A DNA stretch of 7,923 nt, taken from Parcubacteria group bacterium. GTDB taxonomy: Bacteria; Patescibacteriota; Minisyncoccia; UBA6257; JACRHY01. The position numbers were made by a program, and so were the translations under genes. This document shows, piece by piece, positions 1 to 6,521 of the stretch. Below the pieces are notes generated by a model that saw only the letters and a program-made list of their open reading frames with translations, was not told where the DNA came from and did no database searches. Location: the NCBI GenBank assembly GCA_016215765.1, contig JACRHY010000013.1:1-7923 (forward strand). Reading direction: 5' to 3'. The first letter of the stretch is position 1, and each line of letters opens with the position of its first letter.

Positions 1-29
1 ATAAATTGCATACCTGGGGTTATTTATAC

Positions 30-48
30 TAGACCCACTGCTTAATAA
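30..48 (+). repeat. Left terminal inverted repeat
   Basis: TAGACCCACTGCTTAATAA; pairs with 196-214 with one mismatch. It probably marks the outer boundary of the 185-bp element. Confidence 0.8.
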
Positions 49-102
49 CCCTTTCTACTACAATTATGATTTTTCGGCTGCAAACAATTCATCGCTCGTC
101 AA

Positions 103-120
103 TGAATACAGTCGTATTCA
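103..120. repeat. 7-bp perfect hairpin inside the element
   Basis: TGAATAC (103-109), loop AGTC (110-113), GTATTCA (114-120). A simple stem-loop on the left side of the element's centre. Confidence 0.7.
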
Positions 121-124
121 CCTC

Positions 125-144
125 CCTGCCTGCCGGCAGGCAGG
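125..144. repeat. 20-bp perfect GC-rich palindrome
   Basis: CCTGCCTGCCGGCAGGCAGG reads identically on both strands and has no loop. It sits near the middle of the 30-214 element. From memory, palindromes of this type recur in intergenic regions of parcubacterial genomes, but I cannot verify a copy number here; this window holds one copy. As RNA it could fold only with a small unpaired centre. Possible roles, all inferred, are a protein-binding site, part of a transcription terminator, or a separate repeat that inserted into the element. Confidence 0.8.
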
Positions 145-195
145 CTCGCGCTTCGTTGTTTTCGCTCGAAAAAATCAAAATTTCGCCACGAAAAA

Positions 196-214
196 TTATT
201 AAGCAGCGGGTCTA
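196..214 (-). repeat. Right terminal inverted repeat
   Basis: Read on the minus strand this is TAGACCCGCTGCTTAATAA, matching the left end at 18 of 19 positions. Complementarity largely stops just outside, at 215 onward, which supports an element end here. It lies where a ribosome binding site for the CAP gene would be expected and has no clear Shine-Dalgarno sequence. Confidence 0.8.
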
Positions 215-220
215 CTGAAA

Positions 221-1363
221 ATGAAACGATTAACGGCGATAATAATTTTACTGGCGACGATGATCCCGATAAGCCGATCGTCGGCTTTGACGACGGCTGA
301 ACTGCAAAATCAAATAGCCGGTCTTTTGCGGCAGATTGAAGAGTTGAGCGGCCGCCTTGAAACCGTGAAGCCGCTTTCGCGGGCGAATTTTAAAAACGAT
401 CTTCGTTTCGGTTTGCGCGGAAATGCTGAAGTGAAAGAATTGCAGGGATTTTTGGAAGAGAAGGGTTTTCTACTTCCCGGTTTTGCCACGGGCAATTTTT
501 ATTCCATAACTTTAAAAGCGCTTAAGGACTATCAGTCGGCAAGCGAATTGCCGGTGACGGGATTTTTCGGCCCTTTGACGAGAGCCAAAGTTAACGGCGA
601 ACTTGCGGCTGTCGCCGCCGCCAAGAACGGCGGCGGCGCAGAAACGATTCCGGCCGCGCCGCTTGGCGGAGGATCGTCGGCCGTTCCCCCCGCGTCTTCC
701 GCGCCGTCTTACGCGACCCCGCCGCGGCCGGATTACGACTTGAAAGAAATGGCCTTGCGGGTTCACGCTTCGGTCAATCAAGAAAGAGCGGCCGCCGGTC
801 TTGCGCCTCTTTTCTGGGACGACCAATTAAGCGAATTGGCCACGCGCCACAGCCGCGATCAGGCGGCGGACAATGCGGAAACGACCGATTCCGGCAAATT
901 GTGCAATTATCCGATTATCCGCCATGAGGGATTCGTTTTCGGATTTACCCTGAAGGAGCGGTTTGAAAACTCCAATGTTGATTACCGCGCCGGCGGAGAA
1001 AATATCGCGATGGTGCCGCTCGCCGAAAATTTGGTCTATAAATACCGAACCGGAGAAGCGCCGGCGGATTGCCCGCAGGTCGTGAAATTTTCGCCGGGCG
1101 AAGGAACGCGCGAAGAAAGAACGGCTTTATATCGCGCCGCGCTGTCCCAGTCGTTGGCGGCGATTCGGGGCGCCGATCGGGTTGAGTGGGCGAATAAAGA
1201 ATGGCGGACGATCGCGGAAACAAGCGAGCGGGCGGTAATCGGGTGGATGAATTCTCCCGGTCATCGCAAGAATATCCTAAACGCCGAATTTACGGCCGGC
1301 GGCATCGGCATCGCGGTCGTCAACGATTACGTCATCATCACCCAAAATTTCAAAGGAAATTAA
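221..1363 (+). CDS. Secreted peptidoglycan-binding and CAP (SCP/PR1/YkwD-like) domain protein
   Basis: 380 aa, probably exported and anchored on or near the cell wall. Residues 1-22 form a signal peptide (MKR, hydrophobic core, SSA near the cleavage site). Residues about 25-48 are a short helical segment. Residues about 59-125 are a PG_binding_1 domain (LRFGLRGNAEVKELQ near its start, then TGFFGPLTRAKV). An Ala/Pro/Gly-rich linker covers about 128-171, and a CAP domain about 176-378. CAP landmarks visible are VNQERAAAGL (185-194), His210, GGEN with Glu260, SPGHRKNIL with His348, GGIGIAV and a closing ITQNF strand. His210, Glu260 and His348 are candidate members of the family's metal/active-site cluster. 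The region from about 221 to 330 is much longer than in typical bacterial CAP domains and carries Cys228 and Cys284, possibly a disulfide. The ATG at 221 is chosen because it gives the full signal peptide. No clear ribosome binding site precedes it. The nuclease gene follows after 5 nt. Substrate unknown. Confidence 0.92.
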   Translation: MKRLTAIIILLATMIPISRSSALTTAELQNQIAGLLRQIEELSGRLETVKPLSRANFKNDLRFGLRGNAEVKELQGFLEEKGFLLPGFATGNFYSITLKALKDYQSASELPVTGFFGPLTRAKVNGELAAVAAAKNGGGAETIPAAPLGGGSSAVPPASSAPSYATPPRPDYDLKEMALRVHASVNQERAAAGLAPLFWDDQLSELATRHSRDQAADNAETTDSGKLCNYPIIRHEGFVFGFTLKERFENSNVDYRAGGENIAMVPLAENLVYKYRTGEAPADCPQVVKFSPGEGTREERTALYRAALSQSLAAIRGADRVEWANKEWRTIAETSERAVIGWMNSPGHRKNILNAEFTAGGIGIAVVNDYVIITQNFKGN

Positions 1364-1368
1364 ATCTA

Positions 1369-2136
1369 ATGGCCAAAGGAAAAGAACAATCGGGAAAAAG
1401 AACGAGAAACATATTTAATTCGGCGTCAACCGAGCCGTTTAAATTAAGCCGCTCCAAGCTAGAACTTTTCAAAAAATGCGAGCGGTGCTTTTACCTTGAC
1501 CGGCGGCTTGGCGTCGGCCAGCCGCCGGGATTTCCGTTCAATCTGAATTCGGCGGTGGATCATCTGCTGAAAAAAGAATTTGACGTTCATCGGGCGAAAA
1601 AATCGCCGCATCCTTTGATGGCGGCTTACGGCATTGACGCGGTGCCCTTTGACCATCCGGAAATTAACCGGTGGCGAGAGAATTTCGTCGGCGTTCAATA
1701 TCATCATGGGCCGTCTAATTTTCTCGTTACCGGCGCCGTTGACGATGTTTGGATCGGGTCCGACGGCAAGCTCATCGTCGTTGATTACAAAGCGACGAGC
1801 AAAGACAGCGAAGTCAATTTGGATGCCGAGTGGCAGGACGGCTATAAGCGGCAAATGGAAATTTACCAATGGCTTTTGCGCGGAAACGGTTTTAACGTTT
1901 CCGATACCGGTTATTTCGTTTACGCCAACGGGCGAAGAGACAAAGAGGCCTTTGACGGCAAGCTGGAATTTAACGTCAAGATTATTCCTTATAAGGGAAG
2001 CGGCGATTGGGTTGAAGCGGCGCTTCTTGCGGCCAGATATTGTTTGGAAAATGATTTCCCCCCGAAAGCGGCCGTTGATTGCGAATATTGCGCTTACCGG
2101 AAAGCGGCGTGGGAAGCGGAAGAAAGGAAGAATTAA
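1369..2136 (+). CDS. PD-(D/E)XK nuclease family protein (RecB/Cas4-like fold)
   Basis: 255 aa, a probable stand-alone DNA nuclease. Core motifs are GAVDD (122-126, with Asp125/Asp126) and VVDYKAT (137-143, giving the Asp139-x-Lys141 pair), followed by the RecB-type Q-x3-Y motif (Gln162, Tyr166). Cysteine pairs stand near both ends: Cys37/Cys40 (CERC) and Cys238/Cys241 (CEYC), with Cys225 also nearby. This resembles the way Cas4 and AddB nucleases hold an iron-sulfur cluster with one N-terminal and several C-terminal cysteines, although here the arrangement is 2+2. A zinc site is the alternative. The ATG at 1369 is preferred because AAGGA at 1353-1357 lies 11 nt upstream and it starts just after the CAP stop; an in-frame start at 1201 would overlap the CAP gene by 160 nt. 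No helicase or Cas genes are nearby, so a repair role is only an inference. It is probably cotranscribed with the CAP gene. Confidence 0.82.
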   Translation: MAKGKEQSGKRTRNIFNSASTEPFKLSRSKLELFKKCERCFYLDRRLGVGQPPGFPFNLNSAVDHLLKKEFDVHRAKKSPHPLMAAYGIDAVPFDHPEINRWRENFVGVQYHHGPSNFLVTGAVDDVWIGSDGKLIVVDYKATSKDSEVNLDAEWQDGYKRQMEIYQWLLRGNGFNVSDTGYFVYANGRRDKEAFDGKLEFNVKIIPYKGSGDWVEAALLAARYCLENDFPPKAAVDCEYCAYRKAAWEAEERKN

Positions 2137-2151
2137 ATCAATTATTTAATT
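2131..2151. terminator. AT-only inverted repeat between convergent genes
   Basis: AATTAAAT (2131-2138) and ATTTAATT (2144-2151) are perfect inverted copies separated by 5 nt. The repeat covers both stop codons of the converging nuclease and glycosyltransferase genes. It could act as a shared weak terminator for both strands, but a stem with no G-C pairs is unstable and may only reflect two adjoining TAA stops in AT-rich sequence. Confidence 0.3.
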
Positions 2152-3731
2152 ATCGCCGTATAAGCGCCGGCGGGGATTTTATTTTTGTCCGTCGTCAGAA
2201 CGTAAAAAAGATTTTTCTCTCGTTGTTTTTCCGGCGTAAAAGTGTCGGTGATAAACATCACGGTTTGAGCGGGCATGGGAATTCCCCGCACGTCGCCGCC
2301 GCCGGCTTCAACGATGACGTATTTGGGCCGCTCTCTCGGAACGGCGTTGAGCTCTCTTCCGATTTCAACGTAATTTTTTGCGAACGCGCCGGCGGTATTC
2401 GGGTTGTTTCCCCACAGCAAAAAATAAGAGACATAAACCTCGGCGACCAAAAGAAAAGCGATCAGCCAAGCGCCAAGAGCGATCGTTTTAGTCGCCGTCG
2501 GAGAAAACGTCGTCGGAACGTTCTCGGCTTCTTTTTGACACAACCAACCGACGGCCATTCCGGCGAGAATAAACGCCGGCGGCGCCATTAGAATGGCGCG
2601 AAGGGCATGGGGGATTCCTTCGTTGGAAACGACAACCGGCAGAGCGGCAACGCCGAGCCAGACGAGCGCGGTGAAAGAAGCGGAAGAAACGTTCGTTTTA
2701 CTTTCAAAAAATTTCAACGGATAACGCTCAAAGTTAAAACTGCGGCGGCCGATTCTTATTTTGATTTCGTGAATAACCGCTTTGACGGCCAAGAAAACGC
2801 CGATTAAGAACATCGCGCCGACGGGCCAGAAAAGCGCGGGTCGGCCGGCGTAATTGTGCCGCCAGTTGAAATCGCCGACGAAGTTGAACATCGCGGCCGT
2901 TTTAACGGCGTTTAAGGCAAGATCTTTTATCGGCGTCGGCGAGGCGAAAACGGACACCTGGCCGGTGCGGCCGAAAAAGTCCTTCGGATGTTCAAAGAAA
3001 TAAACAAAAAGAGGAAGAGCGGCAAGGACGGCGAAGAGGGAAAAAGCGGCAAGAACGGCGACGATTTCTTTCCGCGCCGTCCGGTTTTTAATCCAGTGAA
3101 TTGCGGCAACGGCGAGAATCAAAGCCGGCGTCGCCCGATAGGCGATATAAGAATGAAAGCCCAGGCCGTAGAAAACGCCGGAGAATATGGAACTAAGAAT
3201 ATATATATTAGCGCCCCTCCGTTCTTTTATTTGGCGGAACGCCGACAGCAAAAAATAAATTCCCCAGGTTAAAAAAAACGGAGCCGTTATGGCGCGGAAG
3301 CCGATGCGGGAAAAGTTGATATGCCAAAAACTTGTCGCCAAAAAGAAAGCGGAAAGAAGGGCTATTTTTTCTCCTTGGGGATTTTCGCGAAAAAGCTCCC
3401 GCGCCAGAAAGTAAACGCCGAGAACCGTCAAAATTCCGAAAAGAGCGCTGGGCAGGCGCAGGACCCACGGCTCGTTGCCGAGAAAATTGACGAAAAGCGC
3501 CTGGATGTTGATGAACAGCCCTTCACGGCCGTTGTTTTCCGGATAAAAAATCTTGAATCCGCCGGCCGGCGGAGCGGTCGCCAGCGCCTCAAGGGCGTTG
3601 TTGCCGTTCATCGCTTCGTCCGGATAAAGTCCGGGCGGAGTATTTTCCAGATTGTGTAAACGAAAGAAAGCGGCTATAATAAGAATAATGGCGAGTAGAA
3701 AGTAGCGAGCAGAAAGCAGTTTTTTAAACAT
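2142..3731 (-). CDS. GT39/ArnT-like membrane glycosyltransferase
   Basis: 529 aa, a polytopic GT-C fold protein with roughly ten to twelve hydrophobic segments, the first at residues 8-25. Directly after the first segment comes GLYPDEAMNG (34-43), with Asp38-Glu39 at the place where PMT/ArnT/GT39 enzymes carry their catalytic acidic residue in the first external loop. A second loop motif, GREGLF (68-73), and the WHINFSRIGFRA stretch (136-147) are also typical of the bacterial family. The C-terminal part (about 445-529) is soluble and probably extracytoplasmic. Such enzymes take a sugar from a polyprenyl-phosphate carrier and attach it to a lipid or protein outside the membrane; donor and acceptor cannot be read from sequence. 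The ATG at 3731 has no Shine-Dalgarno sequence upstream, only AT-rich DNA. The gene converges with the nuclease (5-nt gap) and diverges from the coiled-coil gene (23-nt gap). Confidence 0.86.
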   Translation of the reverse strand: MFKKLLSARYFLLAIILIIAAFFRLHNLENTPPGLYPDEAMNGNNALEALATAPPAGGFKIFYPENNGREGLFINIQALFVNFLGNEPWVLRLPSALFGILTVLGVYFLARELFRENPQGEKIALLSAFFLATSFWHINFSRIGFRAITAPFFLTWGIYFLLSAFRQIKERRGANIYILSSIFSGVFYGLGFHSYIAYRATPALILAVAAIHWIKNRTARKEIVAVLAAFSLFAVLAALPLFVYFFEHPKDFFGRTGQVSVFASPTPIKDLALNAVKTAAMFNFVGDFNWRHNYAGRPALFWPVGAMFLIGVFLAVKAVIHEIKIRIGRRSFNFERYPLKFFESKTNVSSASFTALVWLGVAALPVVVSNEGIPHALRAILMAPPAFILAGMAVGWLCQKEAENVPTTFSPTATKTIALGAWLIAFLLVAEVYVSYFLLWGNNPNTAGAFAKNYVEIGRELNAVPRERPKYVIVEAGGGDVRGIPMPAQTVMFITDTFTPEKQREKNLFYVLTTDKNKIPAGAYTAIIK

Positions 3732-3754
3732 TATTTTTTGTTAATATAAATATT
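3732..3754. promoter_or_regulatory. Divergent intergenic region with symmetric AT-rich core
   Basis: Only 23 bp separate the two divergent start codons. An inverted repeat, TAATAT (3742-3747) and ATATTA (3750-3755) around a central AA, makes similar -10-like sequences available on both strands. On the plus strand TG-T-TAATAT (3739-3747) forms an extended -10-like motif ending 7 nt before ATG 3755. On the minus strand TATATT lies 11 nt before ATG 3731. No -35 hexamer is convincing. The gap is too short for two ordinary promoters with leaders, so overlapping leaderless or near-leaderless promoters are inferred. Confidence 0.45.
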
Positions 3755-4147
3755 ATGCCCGAAAACGCGTTTCAAAACAATCTGGAGGCGGAAATCGCCC
3801 AGCTTTCGGCGGAAATAGCGCAAAAAAAGGAAGCGCTTGAAAAAACGAGGGGGTTTGTTTCCGAAAAGGAAATTTTAAGAGAAACCGTCCGCGAGAAAAT
3901 CTTTCCCGCGCCGTCCGCGCGGATGACGCCGGCCGCGCCTCCGGCCGGAACCGCGGCGTCTTCCGTTTCTTCCGACGACCGGAATAAAGTCGGGCAATTG
4001 GTGAATAAGGCCCTCTCCGACGGTTTAGCCGCCGCCATTAAAGAAGCGCGGGAAGGTTCTCCTTACGTTCTGGACGCTTTTCACGACGCTCTGGTTGACA
4101 AGCTTCACGAAGAGCTGGTCAAGCGGAAAATAATAAAAACGGAATAA
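3755..4147 (+). CDS. Small coiled-coil protein preceding the TraD-like ATPase
   Basis: 130 aa, with no family I can name. Residues about 8-48 are strongly helical and Glu/Lys/Ala-rich with a heptad-like pattern, a likely coiled coil. Residues about 51-73 are a Pro/Ala/Ser-rich flexible linker. Residues about 74-128 form a second helical unit, beginning around DDRNKVGQLVNKAL and ending in the charged LHEELVKRKIIKTE. There is no signal peptide or membrane segment, so it is probably cytoplasmic. It begins the four-gene rightward cluster and ends 7 nt before the ATPase gene, which suggests coexpression and perhaps physical partnership with it. Codon use resembles its neighbours, and an extended -10-like motif lies 7 nt before the ATG, so I take it as a real gene. 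A function as adaptor or assembly factor for the ATPase is only an inference. Confidence 0.75.
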   Translation: MPENAFQNNLEAEIAQLSAEIAQKKEALEKTRGFVSEKEILRETVREKIFPAPSARMTPAAPPAGTAASSVSSDDRNKVGQLVNKALSDGLAAAIKEAREGSPYVLDAFHDALVDKLHEELVKRKIIKTE

Positions 4148-4154
4148 AAACAGA

Positions 4155-6515
4155 ATGAACGGATTAATTTTCGTCGTCGCGTCCGCGGTTTTTGCCCTCG
4201 CGCTGACGCTCGCGATCCTTGCGATTTATTTGCGCAAAAAACGTTCTTTCCGGTCGCTCAATCTCCGTCTTCTTTTAATCACCCTGCCTAAAATCAGCGA
4301 AGATGAAGGAAAAGAGCCGAAAGACCCGAAAAACGAAATCAATCTCTCGGAACAGCTTTTTTCCGCTCTGACCTCCATCAATCAGCCGTTTGTTTTTGAG
4401 GCCGCCGTTCACAACGTGGGAGAGCTTATTCATTTTTATCTGGCGGCGCCGGAAAAATCGCTGAATTTCGCGATGGGGCAGATTCAGGGATTATGGCCGA
4501 ACGCCCAGGTGAATCGCGTTGACGATTTTAATATTTTTAACGCCAACGGTTCGTCCGTCGGCGCCTATTTGACGCTGAAGCAAAACTTCGCTTTGCCGAT
4601 AAGAACTTATCAGGAAGCAAACGTTGACACCTTCGCTCCGGTCATCAGCCATCTTTCGCAGCTTAAAGAAATAGGCGAGGGAGCGGCGTTGCAGGTGGTT
4701 GTCGCGCCGGCGAAAGAATGGGCCAAAAAAAGCGTTTTGAGCGCTCTTACCGAACTGAAGAAGGGGAAAAAATTGAAAGACATTTTACAGTCGAAGTTGA
4801 TTACTTTTAAAGATATTACGTCCGCTCTTTCGTCCGAAAAGAAATCGGAAGAAAAAGGGCCGAAGATAATTGACGAAGAGGCGGTAAAGGCGTTTGGGCA
4901 AAAAGTGGCCAAGCCGCTCTTTTCCGTGAATGTCCGGCTGATCGCTTCCGCCGCGGCTCAATTTGAAGCGGAGTCAATTCTTGAGTCGCTGGCCGGAGCT
5001 TTCGCGCAGTTTTCCGCCCCCTTGCGCAATGAAATTAAAATCGTCAAACCGCGAAATTTAAAAAAACTCTTTTTCAATTATTCTTTTCGCGAACCGGACG
5101 CCAACGCGATGATTTTAAACAGCGAGGAATTGGCCGGTTTGTTTCACCTGCCGATTTCCGGCTCAACCATTCCTCGCGTTAAATGGCTGAGAACGAAAGA
5201 AGCGCCGCCGCCGCAGGAATTATCGGCGGAGGGCAGTATTTTAGGCGAAAGCGTTTTTCGCGGAGAAAAGAGGGTGATCCGTCTGAGCGATAACGACCGC
5301 CGCCGCCATCTTTACGTCATCGGCCAGACGGGCGTCGGAAAATCCGTGATGATAGAAAACCTGGCCATTGAAGACATTAAACGGGGAAAGGGCATCTGTT
5401 TTATTGATCCCCACGGCGACGCCATTGAAAAGATTCTAAGCGTAATTCCGAAAGAGCGGGTGGACGATGTCGTCGTTTTTGATCCGGGAGACATTTGGCG
5501 GCCGCTCGGACTCAATATGCTGGAATACGATTTTGACAAGCCGGAACAGAAAACCTTCGTCATTAACGAAATGGTCGGCATATTTGACCGGCTGTACGAT
5601 TTAAAAGCGACCGGCGGTCCGATGTTTGAGCAATATCTTCGGGGCGCGCTTTTGCTTTTAATGGAAGATGCTCCCAATGAGCCGGCGACGCTGGTGGAAG
5701 TGCCGCGAGTTTTTTTTGACGCGGATTTTCGGAATCGGAAGCTCGCGAGGATAAAGAATCCGGTTGTCGTTGATTTTTGGGAAAAAGAGGCGACAAAAAC
5801 GGGAGGAGAGGCGGCTCTGCAAAATATGACCCCCTACATTACCTCCAAGTTCAACACTTTTATCGCCAACGATTACGTCCGGCCGATTATCGGCCAGACG
5901 AAGTCGGCTTTTAATTTCCGGCAGATAATGGACGAAGGAAAGATTTTTTTGGTCAATCTTTCCAAGGGGCGCATCGGCGATCTTAACGCCAACCTTTTGG
6001 GGATGATAATTGTCGGCAAACTTCTGATGGCCGCTCTTTCGCGGGTGGATATTGAGCAGGAAAAACGCCGCGATTTTTCTCTTTTTATGGACGAGTTTCA
6101 GAATATTTCCACCGATTCCATCGCTACGATTCTTTCGGAAGCCAGAAAATATCGTCTTAATTTGGTTATCGCGCACCAGTTTATCGCTCAACTGGCGGAA
6201 AAAATCCGCGACGCCGTTTTCGGCAACGTCGGTTCAATGGCCGCGTTCCGCGTCGGAGCGGAAGACGCGGATTTTCTGGTAAAATATTTCGCGCCGGTAT
6301 TCACAAGAAGCGACTTTGTTAATATTGAAAATTTCAACGCCTATGCCAAAATCCTCGTTAACAATCAACCGGCGGCCCCTTTTAACATTCACACTTTTCC
6401 GCCTCAGGCGGGAAGCGCCGAGCTTCGCGACAAACTGAAAGAGTTGTCCCGTTTGATGTACGGAAGAGACCGGCAGGACGTTGAAGACGAGATTCTTATA
6501 AGATTGAGGGCGTAG
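4155..6515 (+). CDS. TraD/VirD4-type membrane-anchored DNA-translocase ATPase
   Basis: 786 aa. Residues about 4-25 are one transmembrane helix followed by RKKR, placing the rest in the cytoplasm. Residues about 35-360 form a large N-terminal domain without motifs I can name. The C-terminal half is a RecA-like hexameric motor: Walker A GQTGVGKS at 390-397 (Lys396), Walker B-like CFIDPHGD at 415-422 (Asp418), a second acidic motif FMDEFQN with Asp646-Glu647, and IAHQ around 672-675 (Gln675) as expected for a TraD/VirD4/TrwB-type motif III. Family members pump DNA or couple substrates to a type IV secretion channel using ATP. Here no relaxase, VirB4 or channel gene is visible, so substrate and direction are unknown; chromosomal DNA movement or DNA uptake are also possible. 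The ATG at 4155 is 7 nt after the coiled-coil gene and gives the complete membrane anchor. Upstream GGAA is only a weak ribosome binding site. Confidence 0.92.
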   Translation: MNGLIFVVASAVFALALTLAILAIYLRKKRSFRSLNLRLLLITLPKISEDEGKEPKDPKNEINLSEQLFSALTSINQPFVFEAAVHNVGELIHFYLAAPEKSLNFAMGQIQGLWPNAQVNRVDDFNIFNANGSSVGAYLTLKQNFALPIRTYQEANVDTFAPVISHLSQLKEIGEGAALQVVVAPAKEWAKKSVLSALTELKKGKKLKDILQSKLITFKDITSALSSEKKSEEKGPKIIDEEAVKAFGQKVAKPLFSVNVRLIASAAAQFEAESILESLAGAFAQFSAPLRNEIKIVKPRNLKKLFFNYSFREPDANAMILNSEELAGLFHLPISGSTIPRVKWLRTKEAPPPQELSAEGSILGESVFRGEKRVIRLSDNDRRRHLYVIGQTGVGKSVMIENLAIEDIKRGKGICFIDPHGDAIEKILSVIPKERVDDVVVFDPGDIWRPLGLNMLEYDFDKPEQKTFVINEMVGIFDRLYDLKATGGPMFEQYLRGALLLLMEDAPNEPATLVEVPRVFFDADFRNRKLARIKNPVVVDFWEKEATKTGGEAALQNMTPYITSKFNTFIANDYVRPIIGQTKSAFNFRQIMDEGKIFLVNLSKGRIGDLNANLLGMIIVGKLLMAALSRVDIEQEKRRDFSLFMDEFQNISTDSIATILSEARKYRLNLVIAHQFIAQLAEKIRDAVFGNVGSMAAFRVGAEDADFLVKYFAPVFTRSDFVNIENFNAYAKILVNNQPAAPFNIHTFPPQAGSAELRDKLKELSRLMYGRDRQDVEDEILIRLRA

Positions 6516-6521
6516 ATTCCG

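Larger units (their letters stand above)
30..214. mobile_element. MITE-like element with 19-bp terminal inverted repeats
   Basis: The ends are TAGACCCACTGCTTAATAA (30-48) and its inverted copy (196-214), matching at 18 of 19 positions; the only difference is A37 against the complement of C207-G208 in the right copy. The arms keep pairing imperfectly inward. Bases 62-74 match the reverse complement of the opposite arm (around 170-182) at 12 of 13 positions, and a weaker match follows after a one-base shift. The centre holds a 7-bp hairpin (103-120) and a perfect 20-bp palindrome (125-144). No open reading frame fits inside. The outermost bases at each end are TA, which would fit a TA target duplication as made by Tc1/mariner/IS630-type transposases, but the family is an inference. 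The element ends 6 nt before the ATG of the CAP gene. It could instead be a chromosomal structured-RNA or regulatory palindrome. Confidence 0.7.

Noticed and set aside
6..30. TTGCAT (6-11) and TATACT (25-30) as a full -35/-10 promoter
   Set aside because: The spacer is only 13 nt, too short for a standard promoter. The TATACT alone is kept as a possible -10 in the empty-site argument.
1201..1368. Upstream extension of the nuclease reading frame from an ATG at 1201
   Set aside because: It would overlap the CAP gene by 160 nt, its extra residues are Arg-rich shadow sequence, and the ATG at 1369 has a ribosome binding site.
1634..2149. Plus-strand reading frame overlapping the nuclease
   Set aside because: It lies wholly over the nuclease gene in another frame and shows no domain; the nuclease frame carries the catalytic motifs.
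2079..2591. Plus-strand frame at the end of the nuclease gene running into the glycosyltransferase gene
   Set aside because: It is antisense to the C-terminal part of the GT39-like protein and is Arg-rich with no domain.
5658..6191. 177-codon minus-strand reading frame
   Set aside because: It is antisense to the conserved motor domain of the TraD-like ATPase, and the translation is basic and motif-free.
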